Below are positions 44,270 to 53,700 of a stretch of 64,000 nt of DNA, piece after piece. The stretch is from Zeus faber (lineage: Eukaryota; Chordata; Actinopteri; Zeiformes; Zeidae). The stretch spans positions 37,317,477 through 37,381,476 of the forward strand of contig OY482848.1 in NCBI GenBank assembly GCA_960531495.1. Direction: 5' to 3'. A program made the translations under genes and the position numbers. The notes beneath the pieces were generated by a model, which worked only from the letters and a program-made list of their open reading frames with translations, made no database searches and was not told the origin of the DNA. How positions within the stretch are numbered: position 1 is the first letter of the stretch; each line of letters starts with the position of its first letter.

Positions 44270-45320
44270 GGCAGACAGATAGATAGACAGACAGATAGGT
44301 GGATAGAGAGGTGGATAGAGAGGTTAAAGGTCACAGTATTTCTACTGAAAGGTGTCACACAGTGTTTACAGCAACATCCTGGAAACCAGATCCACGTTAC
44401 CATGGTCACAGTCACACACACACACACACACACACATTCTCAGATGACTCATATCAGTTTCCGTTTGTTCAAAAAGCAGATTACAGAGTTGCGCTCCACA
44501 CCTGGACAGATATGACCCTTATGAAATATGTCACATTGGGTTGGAATAACAAGATCATATTTATATCAATGAATGAAGCAAGAAAAGCCAGAACGCTCTG
44601 GAGAAGCTGAAGGAGGGATGGAAGCAGGAGGTGCAGGGTGGAAGAGGTGCAGGGGGGAGGGCAGGTTGGACAGCAGGAGGTGCAGGGTGGAGGAGGTGCA
44701 GGGGGAAGGAGATGCAGGGGGGAGGAGGTGCAGGGTGGAGGAGGTGCAGGGGGTAGGGCAGGGTGGACAGCAGGAGGTGCAGGGTGGATCAGGTGCAGGG
44801 GGGAGGGCAGGGTGGACAGCAGGAGGTGCAGGGGGGAGGGCAGGGCGGACAGCAGGAGGTGCAGGGTGGAGGGCAGGGTGGACAGCAGGAGGTTCAGGGT
44901 GGAGGAGGTGCGGGAGGGTGCAGGGGGGAGGGCAGGGTGGACAGCAGGAGGTGCAGGGTGGAGGAGGTGTGGGCGGGGGTGCAGGGGGGAGGGCAGGGTG
45001 GACAGCAGGAGGTGCAGGGTGGAGGTGCGTCTCACCGGGGGTCTCCTCCACTCCACGCCCTTGGTCTTGGGGGAGTAGCGTCCCAGCTGGTTGAAGCCCA
45101 GCGAGCTCCAGTCGGCAGGGAAGGTGGGGTCGCAGAACAGGACGCCCCCCTCCAGGCACCGGGTCCGGAGGCTCTGGAAGTCCTGCCGCTGGAACGGGAG
45201 CGCCCTAGGCCAGGACCCCGGACCGACCCCGGACCCCGGACCGACCCCGGACACCGGACCGGCCCTGGATCCTTGACCCTGAGCCCTGCGCCGAGCCAGC
45301 TGCTCCGCTACCCCCGACAT
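31458..45320 (-). CDS. calpain B, conventional capn2/capn8-like protease
   Basis: Exons (transcript order): 45320-45036, 44135-44066, 43843-43725, 43641-43508, 42463-42295, 41939-41856, 41425-41340, 40964-40890, 40542-40382, 39729-39560, 39449-39438, 39115-38907, 38641-38605, 38515-38450, 38303-38246, 38159-38095, 37994-37926, 37681-37603, 34957-34841, 33123-33065, 31481-31458. Total 2148 nt, 715 aa. Triad Cys121, His278, Asn302 intact. Same exon plan as calpain A, but the N terminus is 16 residues longer through a Gly-Pro-Ser repeat ([10 protein letters not shown]). Several C2-like and EF segments look capn8-like ([18 protein letters not shown]). One EF loop reads [13 protein letters not shown], lacking both conserved glycines of DxDGSGK. 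Ends WVCLAIN. Donors GTTCCC (after 39560) and GTCCGG (after 43725) are weak. Confidence 0.9.
31527..32143. mobile_element. fold-back element with possible retroviral LTR/primer-site core
   Basis: Outer arms (about 31540-31645 and 32013-32135) are inverted copies: gtgtggatgggatgg at the left and ccatcccatccacac at the right, plus ccctgtcatgaca against tgtcatgacaggg. The centre holds AATAAA (31668), then TGGCACCTGAACAGGGAC near 31770-31787, a close match to a tRNA-Lys primer-binding site. It may be a retroviral LTR and leader remnant trapped in, or folded with, an inverted repeat. There is no coding capacity. Confidence 0.45.
32140..33055. repeat. degenerate tactgtaaagatactgta array
   Basis: Roughly 0.9 kb of AT-rich units such as atactgtgaatatactgtaa, in the last long calpain B intron. 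Confidence 0.88.
33542..34567 (-). mobile_element. Tc1/mariner-like transposon remnant with TIRs
   Basis: Left end cactgatcagccgcaacatt and right end atgttgtggctgaacggtg are imperfect inverted repeats flanked by TA. Minus-strand frames contain a Tc1-type helix-turn-helix segment ([22 protein letters not shown]) and further broken frames. A partial duplicate of the left terminus lies just outside at ~33460. Confidence 0.65.
35266..36266. mobile_element. hAT-like DNA transposon remnant
   Basis: Ends CAGGGGTGCCCA and TGGGCACCCCTG are perfect 12-bp inverted repeats with the hAT-style CAG...CTG limits. Flanking octamers ttctggat and ttctggaa agree at 7 of 8 positions, as for a target duplication, though the host array also contains ttctgg. 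An internal degenerate plus-strand frame resembles hAT transposase ([18 protein letters not shown]). An internal tgatcacatgactga repeat lies at 35855-36000. Confidence 0.72.
36484..36712 (-). mobile_element. tRNA-derived SINE with L2-type tail
   Basis: The minus strand starts with a tRNA-like head (ggtagctcaggaggtagagc; B box ggttcgatccc), then the conserved body gtcgctttggataaaagcgt and a (TGTAA)n-like tail. This tail type is recognised by L2-clade LINEs. Confidence 0.8.
37995..38094 (-). other. probable U12-type intron of calpain B
   Basis: 5' splice site GTATCCTTT; branch-like CCTTGAC with its A about 11 nt before the AG. Confidence 0.78.
38315..38448. repeat. gaatcacaacct repeat abutting a donor
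   Basis: Units of cctgaatcacaa reach the donor at 38449 of calpain B exon 38450-38515. Confidence 0.85.
38647..38697. repeat. (CA)n microsatellite
   Basis: About 50 bp of CA, a few bases upstream (transcript sense) of the acceptor of calpain B exon 38605-38641. Confidence 0.95.
40192..40231. repeat. perfect 18-bp palindrome, 4-nt loop
   Basis: Arms 40192-40209 and 40214-40231 are exact reverse complements around ATGA. It lies in a calpain B intron (39730-40381) that otherwise shows nothing recognisable. Confidence 0.9.
40985..41170. repeat. ggtaaacagtcagtaaacag repeat
   Basis: Units of about 12-14 bp beginning about 20 nt upstream (transcript sense) of calpain B exon 40890-40964. Confidence 0.9.
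41450..41840. repeat. gataaggtaagttag repeat
   Basis: Irregular 15-20 bp units containing GGTAAGT. These look like donors, but on the strand opposite to calpain B. Confidence 0.88.
41995..42290. repeat. ~40-bp minisatellite (cagtgtcaccagtagcagac)
   Basis: About seven units ending about 30 nt from the donor of calpain B exon 42295-42463. Confidence 0.92.
42765..43507. repeat. gtacagggtatagag repeat after calpain B exon 4
   Basis: Same repeat family and same location relative to the exon as in calpain A (25785-26047) and C (53032-54590). It is interrupted by a LINE fragment at 43028-43275. Confidence 0.92.
43028..43275 (+). mobile_element. LINE reverse-transcriptase fragment
   Basis: The plus strand reads a decayed RT segment: [16 protein letters not shown] (an FADD-box derivative), then [20 protein letters not shown]. 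This is typical of L2/jockey-like fish LINEs. It is inserted inside the calpain B minisatellite. Confidence 0.75.
44238..44315. repeat. (GACA)n/(GATA)n microsatellite
   Basis: Tetranucleotide repeats in calpain B intron 1. A short (CA)n lies at 44413-44434. Confidence 0.93.
44620..45030. repeat. G-rich minisatellite abutting calpain B exon 1
   Basis: Units such as gtgcagggtggaggaggtgc and ggagggcagggtggacagca reach the exon 1 donor at 45035. Frames on both strands stay open (Gly/Gln or Pro/His rich) but are spurious. Confidence 0.93.
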
Positions 45321-45780
45321 CCTGCTGCGGAATGAGAGCAGGAGGCGAGGCTTCACACCTGGAGGGACAGGTGTGGGCGTGGCTTATGGACTGCTGCCAC
45401 TTAATTATTCATCCACGTCCACCTGTTCAGTCAAGTTGAAGGCTTTGAAATGGAAAAGTCAAAGTGAAGAATAGAAGCTGAAATAAAAGAGAAAAATGTA
45501 ACTCATGTTTTATTATTATTATATTATTATCAAAACAAGCATTTCACAAAATATACTTATGGAATACTTTCAGTTCATAATATAAAGATCTTCAAGATAC
45601 CAACCCTACCTGTCTGTCTGTCTGTCTGTCTGTCTATCTGTCTGTCCGTCCACCTCTCTGCACCACATACTGTATCTGGAACAGTTCTGCTGCAACTCTC
45701 ACCTCTTTTAAATCAAAGCTGAAGACGTTTCTGTTCACCCTTCTATGTATTCTATTTGTACTTTATACATTCTATGTATT
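45321..45780. other. upstream region of calpain B
   Basis: Non-repetitive DNA with a short (CTGT)n run at 45609-45650. It probably includes the calpain B promoter. Confidence 0.4.
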
Positions 45781-45784
45781 CTAC

Positions 45785-46858
45785 ATTCTATGAAACACAA
45801 GAAACACAGCGGACACAAGAAACACAAGAAATACAACGGACACAAGAAACACAAGGAACACAACGGACACAAGAAACACAAAACACAATGGACACGAAAC
45901 ACAAGAAACACAACGGACACAAGAAACACAACGGACACAAGAAACACAAAACACAATGGACACGAAACACAAGAAACACAACTGACACAAGAAACACAAC
46001 GGACACAAGAAACACAAGGAACACAACGGACACAAGAAACACAACGGACACAAGAAACACAAAACACAATGGACACGAAACACAAGGAACACAACGGACA
46101 CAAGAAACACAACGGACACAAGAAACACGAGAAACACAACGGACACAAGGAACACAACTAACACAAGAAACACAAGGGACACAAGAAACACAAGAAACAC
46201 AAGGGACACAAGAAACACAAGAAACACAACGGACACAAGAAAAACAAGAAACACAACGGACACAAGAAACACAAGAAACACAACGGACACAAGAAACACA
46301 ACGGACACAAGAAACACAAGAAACTCAACGGACACAAGAAACACAAGAAACACAACGGACACAAGAAACACGAGAAACACAACGGACACAAGGAACACAA
46401 CTAACACAAGGGTTAAAGAAACACAAGGGACAAGAAACACAAGAAACACAACGGACACAAGAAACACAAGGAACACAATGGACACAAGAAACACAAGAAA
46501 CACAAGGAACACAAGAAACACAAGAAACACAACGGACACAAGAAACTCAACAGACACAAGAAACACAAGAAACACAACGGACACAAGAAACACAACGGAC
46601 ACAACGGACACAAGAAACACAAGAAACTCAACAGACACAAGAAACACAACGGACACAAGAAACACAATGGACACAAGAAACACAAGAAACACAACAGACA
46701 CAAGAAACACAAGAAACACAACGGACACAAGAAACACAACGGACACAAGAAACACAACGGACACAAGAAAAACAAGAAACACAACGGACACAAGAAAAAC
46801 AAGAAACACAACGGACACAAGAAACACAAGAAATACAACGGACACAACGGACACGCCC
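45785..46858. repeat. acacaagaaacacaacgg minisatellite between divergent calpains
   Basis: About 1.07 kb of caagaaacacaacggacaca units. Long frames on both strands (459 codons with Thr/Gln/Glu; 357 with Phe/Leu/Val) arise from a stop-free unit and are spurious. Confidence 0.95.
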
Positions 46859-47059
46859 TGGAAAAGAGAGAGAGGGAGGAGACAGACGGGGAGAGAGAGC
46901 CGGGGCGGCGCCGCGGGGCGGGGTTAATCACAGTAAAACTTTTGTGGAAAGTTCAACATCTGGAGCAGGAAGAGAAGAGCAGCAGGAGCAGACAGACAGA
47001 GAGAAGGAGAAACAGGCAGGCAGACAGACGGGCGGCAGACAGACAGACGGAGCAGCACC

Positions 47060-47726
47060 ATGTCCGGAGTGGCCTCCACCCTGGCCAAGCAACGCGCTCT
47101 GGCCGCGGGGTTCGGCACCAACGCCAACGCCCTGAAGTTCCAGCAGCAGGACTACGAGGCGCTGCGGGCCCTCAGCCGCTCCCAGGGGTCGCTGTTCTGC
47201 GACCCCACCTTCCCCGCGGCCCCGGAGAGCCTGGGCTTCAAGGAGCTGGGCCGGGGGTCCGCCAAGACCCGGGGCGTGGTGTGGAAGAGACCCACGGTAC
47301 GGTTCCTCTCCGCTTAACCCTAACCCTAATACTAACCCCTTATTATTATTATTATTAGTAGTAGTAGCAGTAGTAGTAGTAGTAGTAGTATTTTTATTGT
47401 TTTATTATTATAATAATAATAATACGATTATTATTATTATTATTATTATTGTTGTTGTTATTAATATTATAATTCATATTATTTTTGTTGTTATTATGCT
47501 GATGATTATTGTTATTATCATTCATATTATTATTGTTGTTTTATTATGATTATGATTATTATCATTGTTATTAGTCTTATGATAATTATTATTATAATTG
47601 TCATTAATATTAATATTATTATGATCATTATTATTATTATATTAATATTATTGTTATTATAATTATTATTGTTAATTGTATTATTTTTATTATTATTATA
47701 TTAATATTATTGTTATTATTATTATT

Positions 47727-47762
<36 letters not shown>

Positions 47763-50700
47763 TAATAACTACTACATTTTTATTATGAGTAGTAGTGATT
47801 ATTATTATTGGTAGTAGTAGTAGTAGCAGAAGTAGTATGAGTATTTTTATGATTTGGATTATTATTATTTATTTTTATTATGATTATTATTTTATTATCA
47901 TAGAGTTGTTTCATCTTTGTTATCTTTATTATCATTATGGTTATCATTACTATATCATTATTATTATATCCTCTTTATGATTTATTATGAAAGTGGATTC
48001 TACTGTTGGAAAGTTATTTCCTTCTTTCAATATTGATCCTGATGCTTCCTCGTCCTGAATCAACAGTTTTCCACTTCATGACGCACACAGTTCCACTCCC
48101 TCTTCCACGAGGTTCTGATGTTCATATCTGATGCATATGAACTCCACTGTAGAATAAAGTTTAAACCTTCTGGTTGAATAAAGTTTGGACCCCCAGCAGC
48201 CCTCCGAGTGGAGGTACGCAGTCTCTGTTCTGCCCTTTCCAGTGGACATATTGTAAAATAGATCATATTTCATTTAATCTGAGCGCCCTTTTCTTTTAAT
48301 CATTAAAACATACAAGCTGCGAGCGCTGGCTCTGGGTTGCCATGACATCATTGACCATATATGGACATGGACGGAGGATTCCTTCAGATGGTGGGTGTTG
48401 TGTCTGTGCTTTCTATTTGGCACCTTTTTGGTGGAAACAGCTGGTTTCGCTCATGATCTCTTCCACCAGTTGGGTTCCATCGTTGGTCATGGCTGCTGCC
48501 CGCTCTGCTTCAGGGGGATTACAAACTCCATGTTTGTATCAGTTCGGAGGCAGCAGGAAGTGATGCTGTGTTCCACGGGAACTCGGAAAACTGTCATTCA
48601 TGTTGGAAGTCCCCAAGTTAACAAAACATCAAATCTACAGAGTAGTTTAAAACCGTGTTCTACGTGTTATAATAAATCATAATCTATTCCAAGGGAACGT
48701 TGTTCACCGTTAACCTTGCGTGCCGCCGTGTTGCCGTGATGTCAGGTGTGTTATCTTGGTAAACTCGGGCGTGAGCGATCGGCTCTGATATTCCAACTTA
48801 AATCGTGAGTAAGGAAAGTACCGGCTCATATTTATTTCCACTGGCCCCAGATTAAGCTGCTGAGTCAGACCAGAAACACTGGAACCAACACATTCAGCCT
48901 TTAGCTCCGCCCACTCTGCCTTGGAGGCAAGGTGCCTCACCTGAAGCCCCGTCCACTCGGCCTCACATGTAGCTCCGCCCAGTCAGAGCCATCCCCCGAT
49001 CAGGTTGCTTCCTGCCCGACATGTTTCAACTGCACCCCTGGAGTTAGAATTGGGAGGCAGACCTAGCAAGAGGTAAAAATGTACTTCTGTAGAGTAACAA
49101 AGAACTTGTACTTGTACAAACAAAGTACTTGTACTTGTACTTGCCCTGACGCTGGATCATGCATCTCCATAGCGACACGTAACATCTCTGTAGAGATCGC
49201 AGCGCAGGGGTTTCTTGGTAACTGTAGGCCGCAGAGGAGCCGACGTCCACACGTCCCAAACCAGAACACGCTTCAAACAAACTGATTGGTTGAATTGTCC
49301 AACTTCCTGTCCGGAGGCAGGGTCCAAACGGCACCGGCACAGGTTTCTATTTGAGATCCATATTATAGAGTTGTACGTTTTGTCAAAGTTTTGTACATTG
49401 TGGTTCACTAAATGTGACCCTGCCCCCCAGTGGACACATAACGTTATACACTAGATTGTAGACTAAAGTATAACAGCAAACAGCCCCGCCCATGTCTCGG
49501 AACGACACCGTGCACTTTCACTACGTGCAGACGGAGAAGCAGGATCCAGCCTTGACTCTCTATCGCCCCCTGCAGGAGCTGGTGTCCAGTCCACAGTTCA
49601 TCATTGGAGGAGCCATGAGGACGGACATCTGCCAGGGGGCACTGGGTGAGTCTGGGTCTGGGTGAGTCTGATAAGTGGGTGGATCTGAGCCGTGGGTGAG
49701 TCTAAGCAGTTTGTGGATCTGAGCAGTGGCTGAGTCTTAGTAGTGGGTGAGTCTAAGCAGTGGCTGGGTCTGAGCAGTGGCTGAATCTAAGCAGTGGGTG
49801 GGTTTGAGCAATGGGTGTGTCTAAGCAGTGGGTAAGTCTAAGCAGTGAGTGAGCCTGAGGGATGGCTGAGTCTGAGCAGTGGGTGAGTCTGAGCAGTGGG
49901 TGGGTCTGAGGAGTGGCTTTGTTTAAGCAGTGAGTGGGTCGGCGCAGTGGGTGAGTCAGAGCACTGGGTGAGTCTAAACGGTGGGTGGGTCTAAGCAGTT
50001 GGTGGGTCTGAGCAGTGGATGAGGCTAAGCAGTGGGTGGGTCTGAGGGATGGGTGGGTCTGAGCAGTGGGTGGGTTTGAGCAGTGGGTGTGTCTAAGCAG
50101 TGGATAAATCCAAGCAGTGGCTGGGTCTGCACAGTTGGTGGGCCTGAGGTATGGGTGAGTCTAAGCAGTTAGTAGGTCTGAGCAGTGGGTGCGTCAGAGC
50201 ATTGGGTGAGTCAAAGCAGTTAGTAGGTCTGAGCAGTGGGTGCGTCAGAGCATTGGGTGAGTCTAAGCAGTGGCTGAGTCTAAGCAGTTGGTGGGTCAGA
50301 GCAGTGGGTGAGTCAGAGCAGTGGGTGAGTCAGAGCAGTGGGTGAGTGCAGGTGAGTCAGGGGGATGGGTGAGTGCTGGTGAGTGTGGGTGAGTCAGTGG
50401 ACAGTGTTTACATCCACATTCCAGTGTTTTAAGTGGAACCAGGTTCAGTGTAATTAGAGGATCTGCTGCACTGAGGCATGATGGGAAATAAGACAGTGGA
50501 GGGGGGCTCTTTTAACTGAAAAACTGAAACGAAACTAGACCAGAATATACTACACTGCACTACACTACACTAAACTACACCAGACTATACTACACTAGAC
50601 TATACTACACTACACTACACTATACTAGACTATACTACACTAGCCTATACTATACTACAGTCTACTATACTACACTACACTATACTACACTATACTATAC

Positions 50701-53700
50701 TACACAACACTAGACTAGACTATACTACACTACACTACACTATACTACACTTGACTAGACTATACTACACTAGCCTATACTATACTACAGTATACTATAC
50801 TACACTGCACTATACTATACTACATGACACTAGACTAGACTATACTACACTATACTAGACTATACTGCACTACACTAGACTACACAACACTACACTATAC
50901 TTCACTATACTAGACTATACTACAGTACACTATACTACACTGGACTAGACTACACTACACTACACTATACTAGACTAGACTATCCTACTCTACACTACAC
51001 TATACTACACTATACTATAATATACTTTACTGCGGCAGGCGAGGTCACAAGTCCTGAGCACACAGCCATGACACCAACCCCCATGCAGCCAACAGCCAAC
51101 GCCCACAGACAGACAGACAGACAGACTGACAGACAAACAGACAAACAGACAGACAGTCTAAGTCTATATGGTGGAGATGAACCGGAACAGAATACTTCTA
51201 TAGATCTGAGTTTTATCATTCTGTTATTGTTCTGATGATATATTACATATTATTATTATTATTATTATCATCATTATTATTATTTTTATTATTATTATTA
51301 TTAGTAGTATTATTATTATTATGTTTGTTGTGGCGTCATGTCACAGTTGTTTTTCCGAATCAGTGTCTCTCTTAAGTCAGTGTTTATATCAAACTGTCCT
51401 ACTGTGGGGAGTGGTCACACTGGGTCACTCCCACTGTGGACCGAACCCCTGTGGACCCCTGTGGACCCCTGTGGACTACTGTGGACCCTTGTGAAACCCT
51501 GTGGACCCCTGTGGACCACTGTGGATCACTGTGGACCCCTGTGGACCCCTGTGGACCCCTGTTGACCACTGTGGATCACTTTGGACCCCTGTGGACCCCT
51601 GTGGACCACTGTGGACCCCTGTGGACCCCTGTAGACCAATGTGGACCCCTGTGGACCACGGTGGACCCCTGTGGACCCCTGTGGACCTCCTGCAGTTTGG
51701 TGTTGTTTCTGCTGCTAGTTTGATGTTCACATGCAAACAACACACACACACACAGTGAATGGAGGAAATGGTTCTCGTGCTCATGACTCATTTCTTGCCA
51801 ACCAGCGACCACAGGCCACAGCCGCCTCCTCCTCTTCAGGGTTCTGTTCTTTCACAGCACAAACAATAACTTTGTTTCCACTGAGCCGTCTTCTTCCGGA
51901 CAAGGGGCCACTCTCCCCTGGTCATGCCTTGGACTGACGTTTAATGTGATGATACAGAGCTGGAGTCAAATGACTCTGAAAGGATTTTGCCCCAAAAGCG
52001 ATTACGAAGCCACTCCTTCGTTGCCCGGGCGGTATGTTTGGGATCATTGTCATGCTGAAAGACCCAGCCACGTTATTAACTTTTTAGGCATGTCTGCCTA
52101 TGTATGTCTGTCTGTCTGTCTGGCTACCTGTTTGTCTGTGTGTCTGTCTGCCTTTCGGCCTGCCTGTCTGTCTTCCATATAAATACAATAACTAAGGGAT
52201 AACAGACCCACTGTCTTTCTGCACTGGCCTGTTGCCTTGGATTTTAACTTACTTCCGGGTCCTTGATTCCCCGTCTCGCCCAGCAGAGTGACTCCAGAAT
52301 CCAGAGTCATTTTAAAGATTTGTTCGCTACAAACGACTCGTTCCAGAGTCTTGTCACTACCAGCACAGCAACGCGCTGTGTCTGTAAATCTCCCACTAAA
52401 CAAAGTATTGACAACAACATGCTCAGATATTCATCTACATAAAAAACATAGTTATTGTTATCAAGTCTTCCATTGTAGTATAGAGGTACAGAGGTAGTGT
52501 CGCCAGATGGCCACACTAGCTTATGTTAGCATTAGCATGTTGGAGGTAGTGAAACCTGGTGGAGAAATGGTTACAGACACTGTGATAGTACTGTACTTCA
52601 TGTACTTGCTGACTGTGTACTAACAGTACTTACTGTACTTCCTGTACTGTATACTCACAGTTCTTCCTGTACTTCCCGTTCCAGGTGACTGCTGGCTGTT
52701 GGCAGCAATCGCCTCTCTGACCCTGAACGAGGATGTGATGGCCCGTGTTGTGCCTGCGGACCAGGACTTTGGGGACAACTACGCCGGCATCTTCCACTTC
52801 CAGGTAACACTTCCACTGGGAGCTGCCCAGTACAATCAGTCTGTACGTTGGACACTGGGAGCTGCCCAGCACAACCACTTCCTGTGTGTGTCCTCAGTTC
52901 TGGCAGTTTGGGGAGTGGGTGGACGTCGTCATTGACGACCGTCTTCCTGTCAAAGATGGAGAGCTGCTGTTCGTCCACTCTGCTGAGGGGAGGGAGTTCT
53001 GGAGCGCTCTGCTGGAGAAGGCCTACGCTAAGTACTGTCTATACTCTTTACCTCTGTACCATGTACCTCTATACCCTGTACCTCTATACCCTGTACCTCT
53101 ATACCATGTACCTCTATACCCTGTACCTCTTACCCTGTACCTCTATACCCTGTACCTTTATACCCTGTATTCTATACCCTGTACCCTGTACCACTATCCA
53201 GTGGTACCTGGACTTACGACTGCATCTACTTACCACTAATCCAAGATACCAGTAGCGATAGTCGCCAAAATTTGTATCGACTTGCGACCGACTGCTCCAA
53301 GATACGACCATGGAAACTTGCAGTTGGCACGTCAGCGGCCAGTCAGCAGTCAGTCAACAGTCAGTCAGCAGCCAGTCAGCAACCAGACAACAGTCAGTCA
53401 GCAGTCAGTCAGAAGTCAGTCAACAGTCAGTCAGTCAGCAGTCAGTCAACAGTCAGTCAGTCAACAGTCAGTCAGTCAACAGTCAGTCAACAGTCAGTCA
53501 ACAGTCAGTCAACAGTCAGTCAGTCAAGAGTCAGCAGTCAGTCAACAGTCAGTCAGTCAACAGTCAGTCAGTCAACAGTCAGTCAGCAGTCAGTCAGCAG
53601 CCAGTCAGCGAGCGACCTACATCGTGCGTGCGCGTAGTTGGTGGCTTATGGATATTTTTTTCATATTTACTGTGTTTGTTCTATGTATTTAGTTTATTTT

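Noticed and set aside
45756..47135. 459-codon plus-strand frame rich in Thr, Gln and Glu
   Set aside because: Stop-free repeat unit; the frame runs into calpain C exon 1 in a different frame, and its opposite strand is equally open.
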